The position numbers were made by a program, and so were the translations under genes. The notes beneath the pieces are model-generated. The model saw only the letters and a program-made list of their open reading frames with translations. It was not told the origin of the DNA and did not search any database. Positions 51,034 to 60,084 of a stretch of DNA of 64,000 nucleotides are shown here, in pieces (the stretch's first letter is position 1; each line of letters begins with the position of its first letter). Source of the DNA: CAVSWT01 sp963731745 (GTDB taxonomy: Bacteria > Bacteroidota > Ignavibacteria > Ignavibacteriales > Ignavibacteriaceae); assembly GCA_963731745.1 (NCBI GenBank), contig CAVSWT010000003.1:1-64000 (forward strand), given 5' to 3'.

Positions 51034-52728
51034 GTGATTGTTTTTGGTATCCTTAAGCTGATAGGCGCTTTGGGCTTCTTCATTTTCGGTATGAAGATAA
51101 TGAGTGAAGGAATACAAAAAGTTGCCGGCAACAAAATGCGGCAAGTGCTCAACACGATGACAACAAATAGATTCACCGGTGTTTTGACAGGATTTCTGGT
51201 TACAAGTGTAATTCAATCCTCTTCCGCTACAACAGTTATGATTGTAAGCTTTGTAAACGCCGGACTGCTAAAACTTAAGCAGGCAATCAGCGTAATAATG
51301 GGAGCCAACATTGGTACAACAATCACCGCCGTGCTAGTAATTGTGTTTGGCTTTTCAAAAATAAGTGTCGCATCGTATTCCCTTCCTATAATTGCCATCG
51401 GCTTCCCGCTAACTTTTATGCGAAGCAGCAAGCTGAAATCATGGGGAGAATTCTTAATTGGTTTTGCCATTTTATTTATGGGTTTGGAAGCATTAAAAGA
51501 TTCGGTTCCGCAGATAAGTCCTGACATGCTGGCTCATCTAAAAAGCCTAACTAATATGGGAATTTTCTCAACGCTGTTATTCATTTTAATCGGAACATTG
51601 TTTACTATGATTGTTCAATCTTCAAGTGCGGCAATGGCTTTAACATTAGTGATGTGTGAAAACGGCTGGATCACTTTTGATATTGCTGCGGCAATCGTTT
51701 TGGGCGAAAATATCGGAACCACAATTACCGCGAATATTGCTGCTATAGTTACAAATGTACAGTCAAAAAGAGCAGCTCGAGCACATTTTATATTTAATGT
51801 TTTTGGTGTACTGTGGATGCTTATAGTATTTCCATTTTATCTGCAGGGCATTGACAAAATAATGATTAATACTCAAGCCGGTTCACCATTTATAAATTTT
51901 CATGCAATAAAATGGTCGCTTACATTATTTCATATTTCATTCAATATAATAAATACTCTGCTGCTGGTGTGGTTTATTCCGCAGATAGTAAAAATTGTTA
52001 AGCTGATGGTGCCGTCAACTGATACGGATGAAGAATATCACCTGGAATATATCGGTACGGGCTTAATGAAGACTTCCGAACTGTCATTACTTGAGGCACA
52101 AAAAGAAGTTGCAAAATTTGGAAAGATAGTTTCAAAAATGTCAGGTTATGTTCAAAACTTATTAGATAATAATCAAAATAATAAACGTCATAAGTTATTT
52201 GATAAAATTTTTAAGTACGAACAGATCACTGATAGAATTGAAGTTGAAGTGGTAAATTATCTCGCAAAAATTTCCGAAGGAAGAATTAGCAAAGACGCTT
52301 CAAATAAAGTTAGAAGCATTTTAAGCATTGTAAGCGACCTGGAAAGAATTGGAGATATTTTTTACCAGATGTCACGTTCTATACAAAGAATGGATGAGGA
52401 TAAAATTCAATTTACAGAAATGCAAATGGCAAATATAAAAGCTTCATTTTCTCAGCTAGACCAGGCATTGTCAATTATGCATGAGAATTTAAAGACTCCC
52501 TACGAAAAAGTTAAATATGAGCCCGCACAGGAAAAAGAACTTGAAATAAATGAGCAGCGTAATAAACTGAGAAAAGAATATTTTGAAGATATTGAAAAAG
52601 GCGATTACAATTTAAAAAGCGGAATGATTTACAACGACATTTTTAATTCATGTGAAAAAGTAGGCGACCATATAATAAATGTAACCGAAGCAATTTTAGA
52701 AGATTATTCAGAAAAAGTTCTTAACTAA
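51034..52728 (+). CDS. Na+/phosphate symporter with PhoU-like tail (NptA/YjbB family)
   Basis: The membrane part (residues about 1-320) has the inverted duplication with two QSSS motifs: TSVIQSSSATTVMIVSF near 57 and IVQSSSAAMALTLVM near 190, each followed by GxNIGTT (MGANIGTTITA; LGENIGTTITA). Residues about 340-564 are a PhoU-like helical domain (SELSLLEAQKEVAKF, VRSILSIVSDLERIGDIF, NSCEKVGDHIINVTEAI). It couples sodium entry to phosphate movement across the inner membrane, with the PhoU domain as regulator. The start is GTG at 51034. Confidence 0.92.
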   Translation: MIVFGILKLIGALGFFIFGMKIMSEGIQKVAGNKMRQVLNTMTTNRFTGVLTGFLVTSVIQSSSATTVMIVSFVNAGLLKLKQAISVIMGANIGTTITAVLVIVFGFSKISVASYSLPIIAIGFPLTFMRSSKLKSWGEFLIGFAILFMGLEALKDSVPQISPDMLAHLKSLTNMGIFSTLLFILIGTLFTMIVQSSSAAMALTLVMCENGWITFDIAAAIVLGENIGTTITANIAAIVTNVQSKRAARAHFIFNVFGVLWMLIVFPFYLQGIDKIMINTQAGSPFINFHAIKWSLTLFHISFNIINTLLLVWFIPQIVKIVKLMVPSTDTDEEYHLEYIGTGLMKTSELSLLEAQKEVAKFGKIVSKMSGYVQNLLDNNQNNKRHKLFDKIFKYEQITDRIEVEVVNYLAKISEGRISKDASNKVRSILSIVSDLERIGDIFYQMSRSIQRMDEDKIQFTEMQMANIKASFSQLDQALSIMHENLKTPYEKVKYEPAQEKELEINEQRNKLRKEYFEDIEKGDYNLKSGMIYNDIFNSCEKVGDHIINVTEAILEDYSEKVLN

Positions 52729-52753
52729 TTACTAAAAATATTATGGGGTAAAA

Positions 52754-53197
52754 ATGCTAAAAGAATCTTTTATCGAACTATTCGACCGTGATTTAAATAA
52801 ACTTAAAGATGAAATATCTTTATTTAACAGCGAAGAGGATTTATGGAAAATTTCCGGCAAGATAAAAAATACAGCCGGCAATTTATGCCTTCATCTCTGC
52901 GGAAACTTAAAAACTTTTATTGGTGCAAATCTCGGCAACAGCGGATATATCCGTAACCGCGACGCAGAATTTTCGGGCACTAATATTCCTAAAGAAGATT
53001 TAATTAAAAATATAGATGAAACTATTGAAGCTGTGAATTCTGCTTTAACATACATGGATGAAAAAGAATTAGATAATATTTACAAGCAGGATTTTTTAAA
53101 GAAGAATGTAAGCACGGCTTTTTTCCTGGTTCATTTAATTGGGCATTTGAATTATCATCTTGGCCAAATAAATTATCTTCGAAGGATGCTTAGTTAA
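52754..53197 (+). CDS. DinB/DUF1572-like four-helix protein
   Basis: A 147-residue helical protein with DinB-superfamily metal-type histidines: NLCLHLCGNLKTFIG and VHLIGHLNYHLGQINYLRRML. Members are metal-binding thiol-transferase-like or of unknown activity. It lies 25 bases after the symporter gene, so it is likely co-transcribed. Its role with phosphate transport is unclear. Confidence 0.85.
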   Translation: MLKESFIELFDRDLNKLKDEISLFNSEEDLWKISGKIKNTAGNLCLHLCGNLKTFIGANLGNSGYIRNRDAEFSGTNIPKEDLIKNIDETIEAVNSALTYMDEKELDNIYKQDFLKKNVSTAFFLVHLIGHLNYHLGQINYLRRMLS

Positions 53198-53279
53198 AAA
53201 TACCGGCTATTTTCCTTTTTAATCATTTCGCCTTTGTGTAATTTTTTACAATTGAATTATAACATTCGTTTTAATCACA

Positions 53280-53301
53280 GGGGGCGCTAATTTGCGTCCC
53301 C
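53280..53301. other. GC-rich hairpin
   Basis: GGGGGCGC, TAATT, TGCGTCCCC forms a stem of about 8 bp with a G-T pair. It lies between the DinB-like gene and the M13 peptidase gene, with no T run. It may be a weak terminator or a leader structure. Confidence 0.35.
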
Positions 53302-53341
53302 ATCAATTCATAATCTTTTTAATCATTAATTATTTACATTT

Positions 53342-55381
53342 ATGAAAAACGTAAAACTATTTATCAGCAGCTTCTGTTTAATTTTTTTATTCACTGCATT
53401 CAGCTATTCCCAGGAAAAAGCTAGCAAGGATTTTTTAATTGAAACCATAGATACAACTGTTGATCCGGGCACAGACTTTTTTAAATATGCAACCGGTAAA
53501 TGGGAAAAAGAGAATCCGATTCCAACATCAGAAAAAAGATGGGGCTTACCTAATCTTGTAAATGAAGAAACATACAGCCAGATAAAAGGAATTCTACAGG
53601 AGGCTGAAAAATCAAACGCCTCTGAGGGCAGCAATGAACAAAAAACCGGGGACTTTTATTTTACCGGAATGGATACAATCAAAATAGAAAAATCAGGCTA
53701 TTCCCCTATCCAGCCGGAAATTGATAAAATTAATTCTATAAAAACAAAAAATGATTTATTTGAAACCGCTGCAATGCTGCATAGAAAAGGCGTTAGCGTA
53801 ATGTTCGATATTTTTGTTGATCAAGACGCAAAAAGTAGCCAGCAATATGCGCTGTATCTGTGGCAGGGCGGGTTAGGTTTGCCGAACCGTGAATATTATT
53901 TCAGAGAGGATGCCCGCACTGAAAATATTAGAGCTGAATATAAAAAGTATATTAACACAATGCTTAGCCTTATTAATGACAATGCAGAGAATGAGATCAA
54001 TAAAGAAAATACAGTTTACCAGATTGAAAATTTTCTTGCCGATTCATGCAGAAAACTTGAAGACTTAAGAGACCCATACGCTAATTACAATAAAACATCT
54101 GTTGCCGAACTTCAAAAATTAACACCATCCGTTAATTGGAATACACTGCTCACCGGCATGGGAGTGAAGAATGCCGATTCAGTTATAATCGGGCAGCCTG
54201 AATTTTTTAGAGCTTTAAATGCAGCAATTAATAAATTCGATTTAAATCAATGGAAAGAATATTTCAAATCTCATCTTATAAATGATTATGCAAGTACACT
54301 CAGCAGCAAAATAGATAATGAGTATTTCTATTTTAGAGGCACCGTAATGTCAGGGGTTAAAGAGCAAAAACCAAGATGGAAACGAATACAGGATGCAGCC
54401 GAAGATGCTATGGGCGAACTGCTGGGACAGATTTATGTGAAAAAATATTATTCTCCCAAAACTAAAAAACGCTACGAAAAAATTGTCGACAATATTATTG
54501 ATGCGTTTGCGAATAGAATTAAAAACCTGAACTGGATGAGCGAATCAACAAAACAAAAAGCTCTGGTGAAATTATATAAGATTACAAAAAAAGTCGGATA
54601 CCCGGATAAGTGGAAAGACTTTTCAAAGCTTACGATTAAAAAAGATTCTTACGCAAGAAATACAATTCGCGCAAATGAATTTTGGTTTGATAGAAATATT
54701 AATAAGCTTGGAAAACCGGTAGATAAATTGGAATGGGATATGACCCCGCAAACCTGGAATGCTTATTATAATCAATACAGTAATGAAATTGTACTGCCGG
54801 CTGCCGCATTTATTGTTCCCGGTGTTCCTGATTCGCTAGTTGATGATGCCGTTGCCTATGCTTATGCAGGCGCTTCAACCATTGGGCATGAATTAACTCA
54901 CGGATTTGATGATGAAGGAAGACTTTTTGACGCCGAGGGAAACTTAAACAATTGGTGGACAAAAGAAGACGAAGAAAGGTTTACTGAAAAAACAAAATTG
55001 ATGGTTGAACAGTTTGATAATTATGTAATCCTCGACAGCATGCACATAAACGGCAAGGCAACGCTGGGAGAAAATATTGCAGACCTTGGCGGAATAATGA
55101 TTGGATGGGATGCTTTTCAAAAGACTGATCAATTTAAAGAAGGTAAAAAGATCGGCGGATTAACTCCCGCACAAAGATTTTGGCTTGGCTACGCTTATTC
55201 ATGGTTTGGACATACAAGGCAGGAGGCGCTGGCACAGCAGGTTTTAACTGATGTTCATTCGCCAAATTTCCTTCGTGTAAACGGGCCGTTTAGTGACGCG
55301 CAAGGTTTTTATGATACTTTTAATATTAAACCCGGGCAGCCAATGTGGAGGCCGGAAGATAAACGGGTTAAGATTTGGTAG
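53342..55381 (+). CDS. secreted M13 (neprilysin-like) metallopeptidase
   Basis: The signal peptide (ending AFSYSQ) is followed by the M13 N-terminal domain (DTTVDPGTDFFKYATGKWE, GLPNREYYF) and the catalytic domain. The zinc motif HELTH is at 516-520 (STIGHELTHGFDDEG), and the third ligand motif ENIADLGG is at 577-584. The C-terminus ends ...RPEDKRVKIW, close to the usual CxxW but without Cys. 679 residues is the normal length. It degrades peptides outside the cytoplasm. It is the last core-type gene before the repeat-rich accessory segment. Confidence 0.95.
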   Translation: MKNVKLFISSFCLIFLFTAFSYSQEKASKDFLIETIDTTVDPGTDFFKYATGKWEKENPIPTSEKRWGLPNLVNEETYSQIKGILQEAEKSNASEGSNEQKTGDFYFTGMDTIKIEKSGYSPIQPEIDKINSIKTKNDLFETAAMLHRKGVSVMFDIFVDQDAKSSQQYALYLWQGGLGLPNREYYFREDARTENIRAEYKKYINTMLSLINDNAENEINKENTVYQIENFLADSCRKLEDLRDPYANYNKTSVAELQKLTPSVNWNTLLTGMGVKNADSVIIGQPEFFRALNAAINKFDLNQWKEYFKSHLINDYASTLSSKIDNEYFYFRGTVMSGVKEQKPRWKRIQDAAEDAMGELLGQIYVKKYYSPKTKKRYEKIVDNIIDAFANRIKNLNWMSESTKQKALVKLYKITKKVGYPDKWKDFSKLTIKKDSYARNTIRANEFWFDRNINKLGKPVDKLEWDMTPQTWNAYYNQYSNEIVLPAAAFIVPGVPDSLVDDAVAYAYAGASTIGHELTHGFDDEGRLFDAEGNLNNWWTKEDEERFTEKTKLMVEQFDNYVILDSMHINGKATLGENIADLGGIMIGWDAFQKTDQFKEGKKIGGLTPAQRFWLGYAYSWFGHTRQEALAQQVLTDVHSPNFLRVNGPFSDAQGFYDTFNIKPGQPMWRPEDKRVKIW

Positions 55382-55417
55382 GTGACTTTTTAATTTTGAC
55401 TAGCTTAACGTGACAAT

Positions 55418-55750
55418 GTCAGACTGAGCCTGTCGAAGTCTGAACGATACATTTGGAAACGTGAAGCACATTTCGACAAAGCTCAATGTGACAATTGAGG
55501 TGAGTGCATTTGTGCTTTGTGAAGACGTTGATGTCAGGTTGAGCTAGTCGAAGTCTGAACGTTGCATTTGAAAACGTGACGCACATTTCGACAAGCTCAA
55601 TGTGACACTGGAGCGATGAGTGCATTTGTGCTTTGTGACGACGTTGATGTCAGGCTGAGCGGGACGATGTTGGTGTCAGACTGAGCATGTCGAAGTCTGA
55701 ACGGAATGATTGACAGTTTAACTTCTCTCTTCGACAAGCTCAGAGTGACA
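55418..55750. repeat. cluster of REP-like inverted repeats
   Basis: Three imperfect elements. Each starts like TGTCAGGCTGAGCATGTCGA and ends about 50-60 bases later with TTCGACAAGCTCAATGTGAC, its approximate reverse complement, so each can fold as a long hairpin. Element starts are near 55420, 55530 and 55649. An open frame through them on the minus strand is repeat translation, not a gene. Confidence 0.85.
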
Positions 55751-56090
55751 TGAGATTATAAGATTATTTTAATATGAAAAATTATTTCATTTATATTGTT
55801 CGTTGTTCGGATGGAAGTTATTATACCGGCGTTACTTCTAATTTAGAAGTAAGAATATCTAACCATAATTCGGGAATTTTTAAAGGTTATACTAGTTCTA
55901 GACTTCCTGTTAAATTAGTTTATTCACATCAATTCAAAAATGTTAATGATGCTATTCATGCTGAGAAACAAATTAAAGGTTGGAGCAGAGCTAAAAAGGA
56001 AGCTCTTATAAACGGAGATTTTGATGCTTTGTTGATGCTGTCTAAATCAAAGGATTCTAAACGGCACTCTTCGACGGGCTCAGAGTGACA
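55729..56090 (+). mobile_element. 362-bp GIY-YIG/REP unit, copy 1
   Basis: Bounded on both sides by direct copies of CTTCGACRRGCTCAGAGTGA plus CA (55729-55750 and 56069-56090). Between them are a 23-base AT-rich leader and a GIY-YIG gene. Exactly the same length and layout recur at 57663-58024, 1,934 bases away. The boundaries are my inference from the two copies. Confidence 0.6.
55774..56088 (+). CDS. GIY-YIG nuclease domain protein, copy 1
   Basis: A 104-residue single-domain protein: Y7-I8-V9 and Y17-T18-G19 form the GIY-YIG core (FIYIVRCSDGSYYTGVT); Arg27 and His31 (VRISNHNSG) and metal-site Glu64 (HAEKQIKGWSRAKKEA) are present. It belongs to the UPF0213/YhbQ-like group, with DNA-cleaving potential. 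The last six residues, SSTGSE, and the TGA stop are encoded by the REP-like repeat itself. A close paralogue with 12 differences in 104 residues lies at 57708. No classic SD site; the leader TGAGATTATAAGATTATTTT is shared by both copies. Confidence 0.9.
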   Translation: MKNYFIYIVRCSDGSYYTGVTSNLEVRISNHNSGIFKGYTSSRLPVKLVYSHQFKNVNDAIHAEKQIKGWSRAKKEALINGDFDALLMLSKSKDSKRHSSTGSE

Positions 56091-56117
56091 TGACAATTGC
56101 TGTGCTTGAAATGAGAA

Positions 56118-56432
56118 TGTCAGGCTGAGCATGTCGAAGTCTGAACGTTATGATTGACAATTCTGCTTCACATTTCGACAAGCTCAATGTGACATTTGAA
56201 GTGTGCGACATTTGTACTGGGTAAGGATGCTGATGTCAGGCTGAGCATGTCGAAGTCTGAACGTTATGATTAACAATTCTGCTTCACATTTCGACAAGCT
56301 CAATGTGACATTTGAAGTGTGCGACATTTGTATTGGGTAAGGATGCTGATGTCAGGCTTAGCATGTCGAAGTCTGGACGTTGTAATAGAAATCGTGACAC
56401 ACATTTCGAACGGCTCAATGTGACATTTGCAG
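56118..56432. repeat. 116-bp tandem repeats of REP-like elements
   Basis: Units start at 56118, 56234 and 56350 (TGTCAGGCT), so the period is exactly 116 bases over about 2.6 copies. Each unit holds one inverted-repeat pair (TGTCGAAGTCTGAACG and CATTTCGACAAGCTCAATGT) and a spacer with GTGCGACATTTGTA. The third unit is diverged. No coding potential seen. Confidence 0.85.
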
Positions 56433-56488
56433 TAAGCGGCATTTTAGATTGAAATAGAAATCAATATTTTTAAAAAGGGAAACTAAAT

Positions 56489-57385
56489 ATGACCAACCAT
56501 AATCTATTAACACTTTTAATTATTTTATCTGTATTAAGCTTCGGCTGCAATAAAGATTCGTCCCCTACAAATACAGAAAATCCACCGGCAGAAATAACTA
56601 AAAGCCCTAAACGCGGATTAGCTTATGATCTAACAAACCCTGCAGATTTTAGTGCTCTTAAAAGCGGCGTTTCATGGTGGTATAACTGGGGTAAAAGTAC
56701 AAATGTTACTGAAGATTATTATTCAAATTATAAAATGGAGTTCGTCCCCATGCTTTGGGGCGGAAATACTTCTGTAAGCGATATCGGACAAATTGAAAAT
56801 TTTATTTTAAGCCATGCTGAAATTAAATACTTGCTGGTAATGAATGAACCAAATTTAACCGATCAGGCAAACCGTACTCCGGTTCAAGCAGCATCCGATT
56901 GGTTACGATATGAGCAGGTCGCATCTGATCTTGCAGCAAAAAAAAGAACCATCTATTTAGTGGGCCCTGCGATGAATTGGGGAACTATGCAGAATTATTC
57001 CGATCCGGTTATATGGCTTGATGCATTTTATTCTGCTTATAAATCTGCGAATGGCGGAAGAGATCCGAAAATTGATTATCTCGCTTTTCACTGGTATGAT
57101 TACGGTCTTGCCGCGCAGCTTGACCGCTTAAAAAAATACGGTAAAAAAATCTGGATTACAGAAATGGCAAACTGGAATTCACAAATTAATTCATACGCAA
57201 AGCAGATAGAGCAAATGAAGCAGATGGTGGCTTTATGCGAAAGCAGAGATGATGTTTTCCGGTATGCCTGGTTTATTGGGAGAGGAAGCGGACCGGACAA
57301 TAAATTTACTTATTTGTTTAATTCAACTCCAGGCGAGTTAAATGAACTGGGGAAGCAATACATTGCATTGCCTTACTCTAAATGA
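56489..57385 (+). CDS. lipoprotein glycoside hydrolase (GH128-like)
   Basis: The lipobox LSFGC (Cys20) is followed by a linker and a TIM barrel of the Glyco_hydro_cc type: KRGLAYDLTNPADFSAL, SWWYNWGK, EFVPMLWGG, LLVMNEPNLTDQ with acid/base Glu120, YLAFHWYDYG, and WITEMANWN with nucleophile Glu225. GH128 enzymes cleave beta-1,3-glucan. It sits as a single cargo-like gene between the two repeat clusters and the two GIY-YIG units. Confidence 0.85.
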   Translation: MTNHNLLTLLIILSVLSFGCNKDSSPTNTENPPAEITKSPKRGLAYDLTNPADFSALKSGVSWWYNWGKSTNVTEDYYSNYKMEFVPMLWGGNTSVSDIGQIENFILSHAEIKYLLVMNEPNLTDQANRTPVQAASDWLRYEQVASDLAAKKRTIYLVGPAMNWGTMQNYSDPVIWLDAFYSAYKSANGGRDPKIDYLAFHWYDYGLAAQLDRLKKYGKKIWITEMANWNSQINSYAKQIEQMKQMVALCESRDDVFRYAWFIGRGSGPDNKFTYLFNSTPGELNELGKQYIALPYSK

Positions 57386-57429
57386 ATTTATTTTCAGCAT
57401 GCGCGTGGCTGGCGATGGATCATTGCATT

Positions 57430-57684
57430 TGAAATTATGACGCACATTTCGACAGGCTCAATGTGACATTTGAGTCCTGGTTAGCATGATGGTGTCAGGC
57501 TGAGCCTGTCGAAGGCTGAACGACATGATTGACAATTTATGTCAATCTTCGACAAGCTCAGAGTGACATTGTAAGCTTAGTGTATGGTGATGCATAAATA
57601 CATTTTCGAAACGTGACGCACATTTCGACAAGCTCAATGTGACATTGGAGTTTAACGTCACTCTTCGACTTGCTCAGAGTGACA
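57430..57684. repeat. REP-like repeat cluster between hydrolase and second GIY-YIG unit
   Basis: Contains TTCGACAGGCTCAATGTGAC near 57448, a pair GTGTCAGGCTGAGCCTGTCG / CTTCGACAAGCTCAGAGTGA at about 57490-57568, and further half elements near 57628 and 57663. The spacing is less regular than at 56.1 kb. Confidence 0.8.
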
Positions 57685-58024
57685 TGAGATTATAAGATTA
57701 TTTTAATATGAAAAATTATTTCGTTTATATTGTTCGTTGTTCGGATGGAAGTTATTATACCGGTGTTACTTCTAATTTAGAAGTCAGGTTATCTAACCAT
57801 AATTCTGGAATTTTTAGGGGTTATACTAGTTTTAGACTTCCTGTAGAATTAGTGTATGCAAACCGATTTACTAATATTGATGATGCTATTCATGCTGAGA
57901 AACAAATTAAAGGCTGGAGTAGAGCTAAAAAAGAAGCTCTTATAAACGGAGATTTTGATGCTTTGGTGATGCTGTCTAAATCAAAGGATTCTAAACGGCA
58001 CTCTTCGACGGGCTCAGAGTGACA
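57663..58024 (+). mobile_element. 362-bp GIY-YIG/REP unit, copy 2
   Basis: Same structure and exactly the same length as the unit at 55729-56090. Left repeat half at 57663-57684, right half at 58003-58024, both in direct orientation. The left half has ACTT where copy 1 has ACAA. Confidence 0.6.
57708..58022 (+). CDS. GIY-YIG nuclease domain protein, copy 2
   Basis: Paralogue of the gene at 55774, 104 residues, with the same catalytic positions (Y7, Y17-G19, Arg27, His31, Glu64) all kept. Differences cluster at residues 47-58 (ELVYANRFTNID versus KLVYSHQFKNVN), while the C-terminal 45 residues are nearly identical. The tail SSTGSE and stop are again supplied by the repeat. Conservation of the active site in both copies suggests they stayed under selection after duplication. 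Confidence 0.9.
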   Translation: MKNYFVYIVRCSDGSYYTGVTSNLEVRLSNHNSGIFRGYTSFRLPVELVYANRFTNIDDAIHAEKQIKGWSRAKKEALINGDFDALVMLSKSKDSKRHSSTGSE

Positions 58025-58046
58025 ATTGCTGTGCTTGAAATGAGAA

Positions 58047-58293
58047 TGTCAGGCTGAGTTTATCGAAGACTGAAAGTTTTGATTGACTATACTATTTCAC
58101 ATTTCGACAAGCTCAGAGTGACATTTGAGTCCTGGTTAGCATGATGATGTCAGGCGGAGTTTACCTACCGAAGGAAGGCCGGTCGAAGGCTGAACGACAT
58201 GATTGACAGATTAACTTCACACTTCGACGGGCTCAGTGTGACAAGAGAGTTTAACATCACTTTTCGATCAGCTCTGAGTGACAATTTTATTTT
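58047..58293. repeat. REP-like repeat cluster after second GIY-YIG unit
   Basis: A pair TGTCAGGCTGAGTTTATCGA / TTTCGACAAGCTCAGAGTGA at about 58047-58122; a second, interrupted by CTACCGAAGGAAGGCC, at about 58148-58243; and a diverged half CTTTTCGATCAGCTCTGAGT near 58260. The cluster ends about 30 bases before the methyltransferase start. Confidence 0.8.
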
Positions 58294-58321
58294 GCAGTAA
58301 TAATTTAGATTAAAATCAATT

Positions 58322-58840
58322 ATGAATTTAGAAGAAGCAATTAAACTGCTCTCGTATTGGTCAAATAAAAAAGAAATGTGGGCTGACCTTGGATGCGGTT
58401 CGGGAACTTTCACTTCAGCGCTTGCTCATCAGCTTGAAGGCGGTGGGGTAATCTATGCAGTAGATCAAAATAAAAATGCTTTAAATAAAATTCCGGATGA
58501 TTATAATGATGTACAAATTTTAAAGCATCAAACTGATTTTACTGAGATAGACTTGCCTAATAATTTAGACGGAATTTTAATGGCAAACTCACTGCACTAT
58601 GTAAAAGACAAATATTCATTTATAAATAATATCAAAAATTATCTAAAAGCTTCCGGAATTATTATAATAATTGAATATGATACGGATAAATCAAATCATT
58701 GGGTTCCCTTCCCTATTTCATTTCAATCTCTAAAATCATTATTTGAATCTTGCGGCTTTACTTGGATTAAAAAATTGAATGAACATCCTTCAATTTACAG
58801 GCGCGCAAATATGTATTCGGCAATCATTAAAAAGCAATAA
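58322..58840 (+). CDS. class I SAM-dependent methyltransferase
   Basis: 172 residues. Motif I is WADLGCGSGTFTSALA at about 20-35, motif II acidic residue AVDQNKNAL, and motif post-I region DGILMANSLHYVKD. ASGIIIIIEYDTDKSNHWVPF and a C-terminal strand complete a minimal Rossmann methyltransferase. Substrate unknown. Flanked on both sides by repeats, so it may be cargo of this accessory segment. Confidence 0.88.
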   Translation: MNLEEAIKLLSYWSNKKEMWADLGCGSGTFTSALAHQLEGGGVIYAVDQNKNALNKIPDDYNDVQILKHQTDFTEIDLPNNLDGILMANSLHYVKDKYSFINNIKNYLKASGIIIIIEYDTDKSNHWVPFPISFQSLKSLFESCGFTWIKKLNEHPSIYRRANMYSAIIKKQ

Positions 58841-59030
58841 AGTCTCATCAGTAATAATTTGTTATACGTCAAATTGGCTCATCTAAATTATAAAATATTT
58901 GTTGAAAGGATTTAGAAAGCATTTAGTAAGGATTTAGTAAGGGAGAGAAGCAAGAAGTAAAATCTTCCAAAAAACGTTGAAAACGGAATATTTAGAAAAG
59001 TAGATAAAATTGTCTTTTGACAGTTTGACA

Positions 59031-59237
59031 TTAGATTCCGGATCGGGAGTCCGGAATGACATGGATAGGTTAAACAAGCAGATGTCATTCTGATGACAAT
59101 CAGAATCTCGGAGATTCCGGATAGGTACTGATTTTCATCAGCACAGGTTCCGGAATGACAAGGAACGGAGATTCTGGATCGAGGTCACGGGAATGTACAA
59201 GGAGCGGAGATTCGATCAGGGTCCGGAATGACAAGGA
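59031..59237. repeat. second family of palindromic repeats (TTCCGGA type)
   Basis: Units of the form GATTCCGGATCGGGAGTCCG-GAATGACA, near 59033-59060, 59112-59160 and 59170-59230. One carries the insertion TAGGTACTGATTTTCATCAG. They differ from the TTCGACAAGCTC family upstream. The preceding 58840-59030 holds no gene; it has a small AGGATTTAG repetition near 58910-58940. Confidence 0.75.
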
Positions 59238-59847
59238 TAGGAGATTCCGGATAGGTACTGATTTTCATCAGCACAGGTTCCGGAATGACAAGGCAAAAGC
59301 CAGGAATGATTCATTGAAAATTGTGACGCACACTTCGACGGGGCTCAGTGTGACATTGGAGCGGTAACGATGTTGATTTCAGGCTGGCGAATGCAAGAAT
59401 CTCGGAGATTCCGGATAGGTACTGTTTTTCATCAGCACAGGTTCCGGAATGACAAGGCAAAAGCCAGGAATGATTCATTGAAAATTGTGACGCACACTTC
59501 GACGGGGCTCAGTGTGACATTGGAGCGGTAACGATGTTGATTTCAGGCTGGCGAATGCAAGAATCTCGGAGATTCCGGATAGGTACTGTTTTTCATCAGC
59601 ACAGGTTCCGGAATGACAAGGCAAAAGCCAGGAATGATTCATTGAAAATTGTGACGCACACTTCGACGGGGCTCAGTGTGACATTGGAGCGGTAACGATG
59701 TTGATTTCAGGCTGGCGAATGCAAGAATCTCGGAGATTCCGGATAGGTACTGTTTTCATCAGCACAGGTCCGGAATGACAAGGCAAAAGTCAGAAATGAT
59801 TCATTGGAAATCGTAACGCACACTTCGACGGGGCTCAGTGTGACATT
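59238..59847. repeat. 164-bp tandem array combining both repeat families
   Basis: The marker AGGCAAAAG recurs at 59291, 59455, 59619 and 59781, that is periods of 164, 164 and 162 bases. Each unit contains GGAGATTCCGGATAGGTACT, then CACAGGTTCCGGAATGACAA, then CACTTCGACGGGGCTCAGTG, so one copy of each REP-like family. The middle copies are almost identical. The array ends about 240 bases before intI; a GTCCGCC/GGCGGAC hairpin sits at 59860-59875 and nothing is recognised at 59885-60084. Confidence 0.9.
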
Positions 59848-60084
59848 TGCACTTCGACGGTCCGCCACGGCGGACAGTGCGACATGCGAGCTGCTTTAAT
59901 TTTACTATTGTGTATTAATAAATAATATTTTATTTTGAAAGGGAATTTTGTAATTCTACAAAATGAAAATGTAAATAGGGTGAGATTCTTATAACTATTT
60001 TCCCGAAAAGCAAAAATTTATTCTATTTAATTATTTGTAATGTAATTGAATGTACGAAGTATTAAGTAAATCAATTTAACGTTT

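Noticed and set aside
55419..55625. Open reading frame on the minus strand in the first repeat cluster
   Set aside because: Internally repetitive (CHIELVEMC, CHIELCRNV), simply repeat translation.
59155..59367. Open reading frame across the repeats before intI
   Set aside because: It is the translation of the TTCCGGA-type repeats (repetitive Arg/Asp/Ser residues) with no start signal.
56118..59847. Possible CRISPR arrays in the regularly repeated regions
   Set aside because: Periods of 116 and 164 bases are far too long, spacers are not unique, and no cas gene is near. They are tandem REP-like repeats.
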